Shown here in pieces: positions 41,001 through 52,613 of a stretch of 64,000 bases of DNA (positions within the stretch are counted from its first letter, which is position 1; the number at the start of each line of letters is the position of its first letter). Made by a program: the position numbers and the translations under genes. Source of the stretch: Centroberyx gerrardi (lineage: Eukaryota; Chordata; Actinopteri; Beryciformes; Berycidae); assembly GCF_048128805.1 (NCBI RefSeq), contig NC_136003.1:20728840-20792839 (forward strand), in the 5' to 3' direction. The notes below the pieces were generated by a model. That model made no database searches. It was not told the origin of the DNA and worked only from the letters and a program-made list of their open reading frames with translations.

Positions 41001-43107
41001 ATTAGCGCTTTTCCCATTTCTTTTCCCATTGTTTCAGTGTTTTGTTGTTGTTTTCCATTGTTTGTTTATGTTTTGTCTCTTTCTCTTCTCTTCTCTTCTC
41101 TTCTCTTCTCTTCTCTTCTCTGTTGTTTAGTTTGTTTACACCAGCTGGGTATTTAAAAATGGCAGGTGCAACAGACCGTTGACCCTGTGCGTTGCTAAAG
41201 CGTCACTTGCATGATGATGACAATCCTGCCAGCATCCTTTGAAAGCAGGCTGGTATCAGATACGTAAGGATGCTGTATGAGCACCCTAACCGTACTGAAC
41301 TGTGAACAAAATCTAATAGAAAAACATACTGTACCGTGACAGTACAGTCACAGTACGGCACTCTAGTGCAGTGGAAAAATCATATCTGACTTCCATTCCA
41401 TCACAACTCTGTTCTGTATTCCATCTAATGTTGAAGGGGATAAAGTTGCACATTTAAAACCACAGAAAAAAAGGATTATGTTTTAAGTAAGAAGATTTTT
41501 TTGGGGGGGGCACATTGATGCAGAATTGCAAAAGGTAGAATCACAGTTCTCACACAAACCTTTCCCCCCCCCAATCCCTAGTTGTTTGCGCTGAGTCATA
41601 TGAACTGAGCTCCCGTTCAGTTGTCCATATAATGTATAATACCCAAGGTGGTGTGCTTCAATTTATATGGATGACGCAGGGCCACAAGGCAGACACAGCC
41701 ATGAGTAGCATCATTGTGCTTTGATGCAAGAAGAGATACTATGCGTGATTGATCATGTGATATGGAAAGTAACTTTATATCAAATTTACAAGAGTGTATT
41801 AATAGTGCTGTTATTGCACTGTTTTGTTGTCGCCCTGTGGACAAGGCAGGCAAATACTGATGTCTTTCCCTTACTTAATGTCTTAACTTTACACATTAAT
41901 AGAAACCAATTACATTAACTTAGAATGGTGTTCAAAAAAGTTTCTAGTTTTACTGTACATTAAACAAATTTAATGGACACCGTGCAGCCAATAATCAAGC
42001 ATTCTCACAGGGCAAGTTACGAGGTCCATTAAATCACTGCTTCCCTAAATCTGCAGCTCATTTATAATCATTCGTTAAGTAGCTGTAGCTGATGAAGTAG
42101 CTGATGAAGACAGATATATATGGTCGGTTTGACTACTGTTGACAACATGTACTTGTAAGTCTGCTAAGTGACAAAATGTAAAATGTAATGTAATGTTAAC
42201 TTCATCTTGGTCACAGGTTCTACATTTAAGAAGAAGATAGATATTGCCTCCTTCACGACAGCTGAAGAGAGTCTCCTGAACGGCGGTAAAAGCGATGAAG
42301 TGTGAGTATCCTGTTGTTAAAAAGAAATCATTGATTTTCACCATTTTCCTCAGCTCACATACTCCCCTCCCTCTTCACAATGGTTTGATACACCTATCTC
42401 TCCTGCATTAACAGAAACCTCTCAGCCTCTCTTCTTCATCCGCTCTTGTAAATAGTTTTGCATATTTCTAAGGCACACAGACAGTTTTGAACAATCACAG
42501 TCGCACCTGGACAAGAAGTTGCCTAAAAAAGCTTGAAGAGATCAACAACAAAGGGAGACATAACTTGCTGAAGAAACTCATTCTCTGATCATAGTTTCTG
42601 ACTCTTTTTTTTTTTATGTGTTCATCCTCCAGCTCTGTGAAGAAGGAGAAGATGAGCCAGAACTTGTTGCAGTGGAGTGTGGCAGACGTGGCCAGTTACT
42701 TCTCTGCTGCAGGCTTCCCGGAGCAGGCTGTGGCGTTTCGAACGCAGGTCAGTGCACTTCCACAAGCTGCCACAAAGGGCGCTATCTACACACTGAAAAC
42801 CAAGCTCATGTCCCAATCACCCACTGCTGTCTGAAAGAGAGGCAGTTAAAATGTACCTGTTGCACGGTACAAAAAATCCTATATCAATTTATTACTGAAC
42901 ATAAACAGTTTATTACCTGGCACACTAATCCATTGACATTCTTTTCCTGCCCCCTAACAGGAAATTGACGGGAAGTCCCTTCTCCTAATGCAGCGCAGTG
43001 ACGTGTTGACCGGTTTGTCTATCCGACTCGGCCCCGCCCTCAAAATCTACGAGCGCCATGTGAAGGTGCTGCAGAGGACCCACTTCCTGGAAGACGAAGA
43101 CCTCTGA
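35093..43107 (+). CDS. samd1: SAM domain-containing protein 1 (CpG-binding winged helix and SAM)
   Basis: Seven coding exons: 35093-35455, 38189-38525, 39060-39199, 39326-39386, 42217-42301, 42633-42747 and 42961-43107. Phases agree throughout and give 415 aa (human SAMD1 about 538, longer in low-complexity parts). Residues 1 to about 85 ([33 protein letters not shown] ... [15 protein letters not shown]) are the winged-helix domain that binds unmethylated CpG DNA. The middle is acidic and Pro/Ser-rich. Residues about 338-408 ([23 protein letters not shown] ... [32 protein letters not shown]) form the SAM domain used for self-association and contact with L3MBTL3 and the KDM1A complex. It lies next to prkaca, as in human. 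Exons 3 and 4 have tandem acceptors three bases apart, so one or two residues may vary. The middle exons are less sure than the ends. Confidence 0.9.
35456..38188 (+). other. samd1 intron 1
   Basis: A 2.7-kb intron that continues the CpG-rich promoter area for about 1.5 kb. It holds a run of GGGGA units (35890-35919) with G-quadruplex potential. A 171-codon minus-strand open frame at 35979-36494 shows no recognisable motif and is probably chance. Confidence 0.75.
35890..35919. repeat. G-rich tract with quadruplex potential
   Basis: Four successive GGGGA units followed by GAAGGGGGAG, giving at least five runs of four or more G with one- to three-base loops on the plus strand. Confidence 0.8.
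41081..41121. repeat. (TTCTC)n pentanucleotide microsatellite
   Basis: Eight tandem TTCTC units in samd1 intron 4. Confidence 0.9.
42155..42200 (+). repeat. tail of a dispersed teleost repeat
   Basis: The string AAGTCTGCTAAGTGACAAAA followed by ATGTAATGTAATG resembles the end of the abundant fish repeat also seen, in the other orientation, at 2110-2275. It lies 16 bases before the samd1 exon 5 acceptor at 42216. Confidence 0.4.
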
Positions 43108-45476
43108 GGCGGCGACTCCCCATTGGCACTCACATGAAAAAGCAGACGCTGCTGCACCGAACCAACGTGCACACAGCGCCCTCTCAGATCAGCACCCTGC
43201 CAACCATCTCCACACATAATGAAGGAGGTGTGTCGGGGGGGAAAAAGGCCACGGCGGAAATCACTTTGGCTGTGAGAATGACCAATGACTAAAAGACAGT
43301 CATCCTACCTCTCATTGTGGTCTTTGAGGAATGGTTTTCATTTCACCCATTTGGCCATACGATTGCATTGAAGGGAATAGACTTCTATGTTCGGGGTTTG
43401 TTTTTTAAAGTGGAGGAGGGTTGACATTCCTGCAAGGGGAAAGGGAGGATTGGTGCAGCCAGTGAAGGGGACTCAGCCTTGCACCAAGTGGACCACCTAC
43501 GGACTAATGGACCCACAGAGAGATGACTGCATAGCGCTGTGGCTGCAGCGCCGTCGCAGTCGTTGGCCCGCAACAAAAGTTGCCGGGCTCGCTATGGATC
43601 TGAGAGTTAAATTTCTCCCTGTATACGGTACTGGCACCTTCTCTTTGTGCAGAAACATTGTTTCTAAAGTCACACAGGTAAACAAAGAGCGCGTCTGTTG
43701 TTCGTTTTCCTTCTTGTACGATAAGGTGAATTGAATCTCATCAAAAACGTGTTGGGTAAGTCAGTCCATCTCATGCATCAGAAGTCAACAGAGCCTGATT
43801 CCTGACTTTCTCATCATGCCACCAATAGCTGCTGATGTTGAATTGTATCATCGATGTCTTTGAGACATTGAGATATAACCAATATGATATACTACTACCT
43901 GCTGGCAAGGCAATATATTACGATGTTGTTTTTGTTCTTTTTTTTCCTTATTTAGTAATGACTGAGTTCCAACTTAATATGTTTGCATTTTGAGGCACAA
44001 TTGCAGATGGATGTGACCAGAAAATATGCAGCCTAATGGAATCCACCTGCATACATAAGCAAAACAAAGTAATAACCTGGGGAAATTGTTATTGTAATAC
44101 TAAATATATTGTTTTAAACTCAATACAGCAGCTCAATGCCCTTTTACAGAGCCGACATCTTGATCAAATGCAATAGTTTGTGTTGTCATCCATCAGTAAA
44201 TTGTCCAGTGTCTGTTTGTGTTTGTGTTGTGATCTAAGCCAGCCATTCTAAGTGTAACATTCCATATAATGTACTCTACATCTCCAGTGTATCTCTTTTC
44301 ACATTTTTATTTGTTATGTTGACACTGCTTCCAGAGTCACAAATAAAGCTCTTGTCTCCCTTTTCAGTCACTTGTTCTGTGATATTTATTACCCTCGCAT
44401 CTATAGTTAGCCTGAAAACAATAAATATTTCAATGGGTCAGTGTCTGAAACCAAACCATCACCTTGTGTGGGTGCGACAACTAGTGATGGCCTTCTGTCT
44501 TAATTAAATATTGTGAACAAACATAGCCACTACAGATACAAGTTTATCTACACAGATTGCATGAGTATTTTTTTCCAATAAAACCTGAGTTCCTCATTTA
44601 ATCTCACAGATATCTGTTGATGTAGCATTCTGAGAAATGCACATTCGATGAAAGGGGAATAGTAGTGAATAAACTTTTGAATGTGTTGCATGTTTCAAAT
44701 GTGTTATTCCTATGCCAGAGATGAGCTTGATCTGGAATAGCCAGCATTCAGTTCTGTCTCCCATAGACAGAAACAGAAAGACAGAAAAGACTGTCTCACC
44801 CAGGATGGAAAACATGACTATGAGAGTTGACAGGATAATTTTATTGGAATCAGTGTACGTTTTCTAATTCAGAACTAATAGCATTACCTCAGTATAAAGG
44901 ACACTTGGATGTAAAAGCTCAGATAAACACTGCATGAGGCCACAAAGTCAGTCTCCCATTGATTGTCAGCTCCAGGCTGTACACTGGTTTGACATTGCAG
45001 ATTAGAGTCTTGGTTCTCTGGTTCCCAGCTTTGTGAGGAGGTTGTTTATGTTCACTGATTGGGCTGCCTGAAGCTATGGAAATAACATGTGAATTCTTAA
45101 ACTGAATGGCATTCTCCATCAAACAGTTCACAAGTCACCAAGGTAGCAAAATACATTTTCTTCATCTCCTTGCTCTTCAACATCACGGCACTTTTCATTA
45201 AATTAAGACTTTGCTGCATTTAACTCTAAAGGGTTAGCCTAGCTCTAACAGTCCAACGATCAGAGTAACTGTTGTTGAGATGGCAATCCTTGTTGATCCT
45301 TGTTACGGAGTGACAAATAAGTATGTGTCACATGGAGTCCTCATGACCCCCATCCGTGTGCACTGTAACTCCAGGACACACGCTCGGACACCCAGGCTGA
45401 AGGAGGGCCCCTTACTCAGTTGATCAGTGAGGGGGGGGATGGTGTGTGTCGTAACTGGTCTCCTCTCCTCCCGGGT
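43108..45476. other. convergent samd1 and tecr 3' regions
   Basis: samd1 (+) and tecr (-) end toward each other. Plus-strand AATAAA signals lie at 44342-44347 and 44578-44583; a minus-strand AATAAA (TTTATT on the plus strand) lies at 44840-44845. The two transcripts therefore probably end within 250-500 bp of each other. No gene was recognised in between. Confidence 0.6.
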
Positions 45477-48400
45477 CTACAAGATGAAGGGCAGTATGGA
45501 GGAGCGCAGGGTGGGGTAGTCTCTGAACTCCTTCAGGTAGCTGCGGTGCTTGCCTTTGGCCCATACAGTCATCTGGATGAAGGCCACGATGGTGAAGAAA
45601 GCCACGGGCACACACTGGGTCATCACTGTGAAGCCGATCCAGGAGCCCAGCTGTGAACAAGAAGTTTACAAACACACACACACACACACACACACACAAA
45701 GTAATTTGTGGCATTCAACATGTACTGTAGAACATAACCAGTAGGTGGCAGCAATACTGTATCTTAAACTGCAAGGAGAAAGTTCGGGCTACTGGGTTGC
45801 ACACTGTGATAAGAGTCAGTGTTGAATATTTTTGTCTTTCATGCATACTGGTCACTGCAGTGGAACGTTCTATCAGCTCTTTGAAACTTCTATCAAAGTT
45901 TTGTTTTTACTCACTGCAAAACACAAATGGTAACCAAACTGCAAAGGGACAGAGTCTCCATATAATGATATGTATATTCTCATATCTGGCTGATTGTGAA
46001 AACTATGACAAATTCAGATGATGGAAGTGATAGAAAAACTTCTTAAGCTACATCTAATATTTCGGTGTGCGTTAATTCTGAGAGACTTCAGCAATAAGGG
46101 AAACTTTTGTGCATCATCTATGAATTGTTTTATAGGAATACAAAGTATTATGCTCTTTTGCATCAGTGTATTATTAGTGTATTAGTATTATCAGTGTATT
46201 AATGTATCAGCTCACCTCATATGTATAGTTTGGACAAGAGACCAAGGCAAAAATCCATGTGAATGGATTCTTTGTTGGGTAAGGAATCTTCTTGATTTTT
46301 GAGCCTGAGATGATGGATAAACAGAAATGAAACATTGTATTTCCTTGAATTGTCAGCTTTTTGTTTCATGATAATGACCCAATAAGACAAATGAAACACT
46401 GAGTGCATTGTGACACAAAGCTCACCTGGAGGTTTGAGGTTGCGAAGCGCAACATGGATGGAAAAATTCCCTAATTGACAGAACTGTGGGGACATAGATA
46501 TTCAAAGATGACTGTCAACATGAATCTCTGCTCACAGATCTATGGAAATTGCTCTCCTTCACTGAGAAGTACACAAATTCAACCCACCCCCGACTTACCA
46601 AGAAAACGTAAAGTGCTGCTTTCACCTGCTGCTGCCCATAATCTGTCACAATAAAAAGGATTAAGTTGACTTTGAACGTCAGCTTAGATTGATGAGTTGA
46701 ACTGAGCATTGCATTGGTCAGCACTTACAGGGTGGGGTGTAGAGAGGGTGGTTAATGTAGTAAGCCATCCAGGCTGCAAAGCACCAGTAATAGCCACAGT
46801 TCTGGAATAGAAGGTGGGACTATATTAAGTCAAACTGTCCATATATAGAGTTCCACACAGATTTGGTTCCGTGTTCTGAGAATGAGAACACATTATTCTA
46901 TCACTGCACCATATAATACATCACACTCAAAGGCCAAAGTATGTAAAGTATTCACCTTAAATATGTTTCTGAGAGGCATGGTCCCATGGGAGATACGGTG
47001 GACAAACAGCGTCTCCAGGATCCTCTTGACGTAGTGGAAGGAGTGGCACATGCAGGCCAGGCTGCAGCAGGAGACACATAATATTGCAACACGGCCCGTC
47101 ATACTTACATATTTAGCTTTGATTAATACATTGCCCCGCGGCAGTCCATTACACTTGGCTCTGACTCAGTGTCAACATAGCAATATGCCTCACAACTGTT
47201 TGCTGCGTTTATAGGGCATCTGTGCAAAGCCTGGGATTGTGTGCTACTACGCCGCAACAACATCACAACAGATGCCTGAAAACATATGTAAGCTGACACT
47301 CACTGTACCACCCAGTGTTTGCTGCTGGTGAAGTCATATTTTGGAGCGTAGATGAATGGCAGGCGGAAGTAGAACATTAAGTAGATGAGCAGTGGACCGG
47401 CACACTCGGTCAGGAACACCTGAAAGTGACCAAAGGAAGAGCGAGCAATTCAATTCAGTTCCACTCAACTTGCATGCAGGCGCATAGGAACAAGCATAAA
47501 AATATATAAATATAAATACACAAAAGTACATAAAAAAAGAGTGTCATAAATTAAGAGCATCTTCATCCATCCATGGAACAGCATTAAAAAAAACAGCACT
47601 AACAATGGACTCCTCCGATATTAAATACATTAACCACAGTGGCACGGGAAATAAAAGAGTTCCTGGCCATGTTAGACTTGCCCTTTGGCGGTCTAAACCT
47701 TCTGCCAGAGGGAAGAAACTCAAATCGCCTTTAAAGGGGATGAAGGAAACACTCCAGTTTGGCTCTGGCTTTCCTGACAAGCCGTTGGTCAAAGCAAAAC
47801 TTAAAGCAAAGTCAGCCCATGTACTTCTCCTCATCTCTGCCAAAAGCCATTCAGCATTCAACAAGTGCCACGAGAGCAAATGAGAGAGCATTTAGTACCG
47901 GCTTGCCACAAATGATATGATCAAGCGGGGCAGCACAGCTGTCAGTGGGCCTGTGACGAAATGGATCTCTGAATCAGCACCTCTGCTGAGTCCTGGCTCA
48001 GCATGGCTACTGTTGATCTCTGCTATGCCGCTCGGGCGCTGGCGTCCTCCTGCGCCCACAACGGTATCAGTCTACAGCCTGGCGGGGCTCTGGGGCTCGC
48101 ATTAGGGTGGGTAAGGACAGAGAATTGAGAGGCTGGGTGGGCGAGAGCGCGTTAAGAGACGCTGCCAGTGAAAGGCAAGCGAGAGGTCAGAGGGATGAAC
48201 ACCTGTGGGAGAAATGGGGCCATGAGATTATGTGTCCTAGGACAGAGGGACAGGGGCTGCAGGAGGCGAGAGGGAAACGAACGTGTGCCTCTATCTGTCA
48301 CTGTGGGGAGGTATTTATATGCAAGACCACCAGTGATTAAGTGGGTGAGGGAGTGTGCCTGTTATTTAAAATGCAAGAATCTTAATACTGTGTTGTGTGT

Positions 48401-48491
48401 GTGTCTGTGCATGCGTATGCGTGTATACACAAGCTTGTTCACCGAGTAATACCACTCACAAGCTGCCAGACCTGCTCTCTACTCACATTCC

Positions 48492-48541
<50 letters not shown>

Positions 48542-50048
48542 TGCGCAGGTGTACTCACAGTTCCCCATGTGACCTGGGACCCCAGGTCGCTGAAGTAGAA
48601 GCTGGCTGTGGTTCCCACAGGAAGCGTCTGGAGAACATCCTCGTCCCTCAGACACTTGGCCTCTAGGGAACATGACAATGTGCGGCCATCAGCCAAGATA
48701 ACAACAGACACTGTCCACTCCCTCGCCGCAGATTTCTTCACAACTCCTCTCATTTATCTGAGTTGCATAGATACAGAATATATTGTGAAAAGATTATACT
48801 GACAGACTTACTCGGATCCAAACGCAAAGACTGTCTTGCTGGATACCACTTTGGATCTGACAAAATAGAAAGGGGCTTTACTGTTGGCATGCTGTAGAGA
48901 TTATTATTATGATGATTGTTTTTTTTTTGTTTTTTTTTAAGTAAAACAAACCAAAGAGAAAAGTGCTGTTTTGTCTAAATTTCATGTGCAAATACTACTC
49001 ACTTGATTTGTGAAACAAAGCCTTAATATCCAAAATAGTGGCAGTTGGCTCCACCTGCGTCCACAGACAAATACAATAATAAGATCTACTCAAGATAGTG
49101 TCATCATCAGCAACATTTGTAATGGGTTGCATGAGTGTGGAGAGACTGCCATATTGACATTTTACACTGAGCAATAAAAGACACAAATAGAAGTCATCGG
49201 CATTGCTTTTCACCATAGCAATTTCCATTTCTTTAGGAATTTGTTAGACTTGCATCTTTCCATTTTGAGCTGTGATCCCTGATGTTTTTCACTCAACTCT
49301 GCACATTCACACGAGCCACTAAACACGTGTGCCGGCCCGCCTATTGGCCCGGAGGAATACAGGCATGTACTGTAGCCGGAGCAGAGCATTCCTGTCAGAT
49401 GAAGGGAGAATTTTCACCTCCTAACTGCAACCCGACCTCAGCACAAACCCAGCTGATAATGGCCGCTCTTGACCGTGCCGTCTGTAAAGTAGATGATTAA
49501 CTGTAAAATTACCCGTCTGCTCAAAGTGATGACTCTCTAGTTCTGGAGCTAAAACAAACATGTTTCCTCTGACTTCGTTGCACAATATAATCACTGACGG
49601 TGCTTGGGCTATTTTTAGAGCAGATTTAAGATTTTTAAATCCTAAAACTTTACAAGGAACGCATTGAGAGGTGATAAACTGCAGCAATTGAGCACATGAG
49701 GTGTAGTCATGCTAACTACATGTCATTGTGCACTCATTGTGTCTATTACTATATGACTCAAGTATCTGGAATCAGACCGCATCAGCAGTTATGGTGCACA
49801 TTATCTCTCTCTTCTGCAATCATTATGTTCAGAATAAAGTGTGAGTGCAGTTAGAAACCCTCATTCTCCCTGACACTCACCTTGTCCAGCAGCAGGAGTT
49901 TCTCCTTAGTCTTTGAGTCCAAGATCTCCACCTCAAAGTAAACTATCCTTTTGGCCTTTTTGGGAGGTTTGGGTCTTGGCCTTGGTGCAGACTTCTTCTC
50001 GGCTTCAGCACCATTTGCAGTCTTCGCCTCTAATGCGAGTGCATCCAT
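45477..50048 (-). CDS. tecr: trans-2,3-enoyl-CoA reductase
   Basis: Eleven coding exons on the minus strand, in transcript order: 49881-50048, 49003-49054, 48812-48856, 48559-48662, 47304-47419, 46956-47061, 46729-46801, 46599-46642, 46426-46483, 46216-46304 and 45477-45650. They total 1029 bases, 342 aa (human TECR 308). The enzyme sits in the ER membrane and catalyses the NADPH-dependent last step of the very-long-chain fatty acid elongation cycle; it also acts in sphingosine breakdown. Visible parts: a ubiquitin-like N-terminal domain ([21 protein letters not shown] to [17 protein letters not shown]), then the membrane steroid 5-alpha-reductase-type domain with [49 protein letters not shown] and the end LPFIL. 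A basic, Pro-rich extension of about 36 residues precedes the usual start; from memory a fish tecrb has this form. It lies next to dnajb1, as in human. Confidence 0.95.
45672..45698. repeat. (AC)13 microsatellite
   Basis: Lies in the last tecr intron, about 20 bp upstream (minus strand) of the last-exon acceptor. Confidence 0.9.
47590..47880 (-). repeat. possible LINE-derived dispersed repeat in a tecr intron
   Basis: The stretch with GAGTTCCTGGCCATG, GACTTGCCCTTTGGCGGTCT and CTTCTGCCAGAGGGAAGAAA resembles, from memory, 3' parts of fish LINEs that occur in many introns. It has open frames of about 90-115 codons on both strands with no recognisable domain. Family and orientation are uncertain. 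Confidence 0.3.
48496..48540. repeat. (GT)22 microsatellite
   Basis: Lies in a tecr intron, about 18 bp beyond the donor of the exon 48559-48662 on the minus strand, where it reads as an AC repeat. Confidence 0.95.
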
Positions 50049-52613
50049 AACCCCGTTTGATCCCGAACCTCAACGGCCTGCCAGAAGGTCAGAAAAGCTA
50101 CGATGTGCCCGGACACCCTGGTTATCTCCTGTCCTCCACTGGTATGAGCAGCAGCTCCCCAACTCACCCTCGACACAACTCTGTCAGCCCAGCCCTGCTA
50201 CGTCCTCCTTGACTTCTTCCCCCCACACAATCTGGACTCTCCAAATAGCCTTTCACTTCCAGATGAAGAATGGGAAAAATCTGTGAGACCGTAAACAGTT
50301 CTTGCCAGATGGAGTGTGTGAGAGAGGGCAGAAGCTAAGATAGAGAGAGGTGGAGGGAGCGCCTGTCTTCAGATGGTCCAAGAGCGAGAATGAGATGTCA
50401 GCCGGCACCTCACCTGAGTATCTGCCTCCCCACGATCAGGAGCCCCCCTGCATGCAACAAAACCCGCCGAAGACGAAACTGGAGAGCCCCAAGACATAAT
50501 CCATATCGCGCCATTCACAAGGCTAAATATAAGTCGCCCGATTTGCTCTGCACCGGCTCAGTAACCTTGGTAAGCCACACACAACCCTACCCAGTGACAG
50601 ATGCTAGTGTGCTCTCATTAGACCCAGAAGACACATCTCCTGTCTGCTTCGCTCCTCACCCCGTTACCCTAAAAGCCTGATCCAGGGGACGAAAGACAGC
50701 CAGACCACTACATACCAACACATTCCCCTCCCCCAGACCACCTGTGCCCCGTGCCCGGTATCCTTTTTCCCTCTCTGACCTCCAGAACAAAAACAAACGT
50801 GTTTATTTCAGTGCCTACGTGTTTTAAGGTTTGTGCACTATATGGACAAACACCTTAACCGATTTCTGTCTGAACTACTTTAAGGTGATTTGTGGTGGGA
50901 GGGCGCTGAAGAAAATGCTGGCCGCGAGAAGGTCAGAGATGCCTTTCATTTCAAACAGTCAGCTCATCAACACACGTAGGCAACTGCATATCTGTATTCT
51001 ATGGGCTATTTATAACCAGTAGGGACAAGTCAGCAAGTCAGCAGCAAGCGGCAGGATCACTGTTCACATTCCAAGGCAATCTCTCTGAGTCTTCGATGAG
51101 GAAAATACTTCTGCTGGACTTGATCCTATATACTTTCATATTGATAATCATACTGCAAAGCCAGGCAAAGTTATTTCAAATATCTGGCCAACTAGGCCGA
51201 CTTCAGTTTCAAAGGTGATAACACTTTGGTCTGGCGTGCTGTACGTCTATGCTTTCTTGTGTTTTTGAAGTAGGCTTTAACACATGGGCTCCATTGGGCT
51301 CTGTGATCCAGAGTGAAGTGGTTATGAGAAAATAGAGATTGCTGTTGCCCTCTTGTGGATATACTGTCACACTCATGATTCATCTAATTTACCCAAAGAT
51401 TCTATAAAATGCCCTATTTGTCCACATGTCACTGAAGGTTTGACATAAAAAAGAAATAACAGGTAAAATGATCCCAGATCACCTGCTGTAATTATAGATT
51501 TATTTGTTTCTGCAGAGTGGCTATGACATTATGTTGTTAAAATTAATATGAGTTATTAACACTTTCAGATATAAAAGTCCTGACTAGGTTTTAACTCATT
51601 ATCTCTACAGTACAGTACATACAGTACAACCTGCCTCAAGCGGTAGCAGGGGGGCGTGTTTGACGTAGTGACGCAAAAAGGATTAACAAGGAAACTGGGT
51701 GTTCACAACATTACAGAGTCAAGAAGATCGTCAAGATAATTAACATGCTATTCCAGCCTATGGAAAACATCCTGTCCGCTAGACCGGAGCAGCGACGGGG
51801 CAGGAAATCATCTCGCACATGCGTATAACTGTCTAAAATAAAAATATTACTGGAATGTACTGTGTAATATTACTATTACAGTAAGCAAGCAGGATGGCTA
51901 GCTAATGCATACGGCAGCTAATTTATGCAAGAAGACCTATGAATATTCATTCACATGAGCTCCTGCTAAGCAAATTGTTTTAATTGATTTAAAGACACAT
52001 CTGGCTCTCACAGTCAGTAGCATATCAGTAAAGTAGCTTGTTAAGACCTTAAATATAACGCTATTCGGCTAAATCAAATAAGCCTCTCGCATAAATAATA
52101 GATATCGGACTGAATGTGTCATCCACCCCCCGAATACCAGCCGAAAAGAAGCTGTGTAGTTTGCCTAACGGGATTTAAGCGAAAGCGGAAGTTGGCGGGA
52201 GTGAAACCTCTCGCGTCGTTTGGATCTTTTCTGATTACACACATCAGCAGCATCAGCCTCTTCCAGAAGTTTCCTCGCACGGTTGGCAGCTTGGTGGCAA
52301 CATATCCTAACCTCCTCTTTATCCAGAAGAACACGTTATAGTTTAATACTGTGTTGTGTGAGTGACATTTACTCCGCTCGTCTTACTATCACCTCAGTAT
52401 AGATCGGGCAGTTGTGTGCAGATTGTGACAAGCAGGAGTGCTAACCTTGTTGGTTAGCTAGTCCAGCTAATGTTAGCTGGACTGACAGCTGCAGCGAAGC
52501 TTGTTGCATGTTAACACCAGCGCAGGACGTGCTTGTTGTTGGCCTTGAACAGCAGCTGAAGTTGCCACGCTGACAATGATTTTGTGAAGTGGAGGAACTG
52601 ACCGGTTACTGTA
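50049..52613. other. divergent tecr-dnajb1 intergenic region
   Basis: The two genes are transcribed away from each other over 2.6 kb. Next to tecr there should be a 5' UTR; a possible minus-strand donor near 50421 hints at a non-coding first exon. Next to dnajb1 a perfect heat shock element (52261-52273) and a TATA-like TTATAGTTTAA (52336-52346) are seen. No other gene was recognised. Confidence 0.6.
52261..52273 (+). promoter_or_regulatory. heat shock element upstream of dnajb1
   Basis: TTCCAGAAGTTTC fits TTCnnGAAnnTTC without a mismatch, the three-unit site bound by an HSF1 trimer. It lies about 75 bp upstream of a TATA-like sequence (TATAG at 52337-52341) and 340 bp upstream of the dnajb1 ATG. 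DNAJB1 (Hsp40) is a classic HSF1 target, which supports function. Confidence 0.7.

Larger units (their letters stand above)
39387..42216 (+). other. samd1 intron 4 (2.8 kb)
   Basis: Contains a TTCTC pentanucleotide run (about 41081-41121) and, just before exon 5, a repeat tail (about 42155-42200; GTCTGCTAAGTGAC then ATGTAATGTAATG). Between 40650 and 41370 there are several GTACTGTG-like blocks in both orientations that suggest a worn DNA transposon, but I could not fix its ends. Confidence 0.65.

Noticed and set aside
40650-41376. Possible DNA transposon with GTACTGTG-like blocks in both orientations and TTTTCCATTACA/GTGGAAAAAT-like ends
   Set aside because: The inverted ends are too degraded to set borders or find a target duplication.
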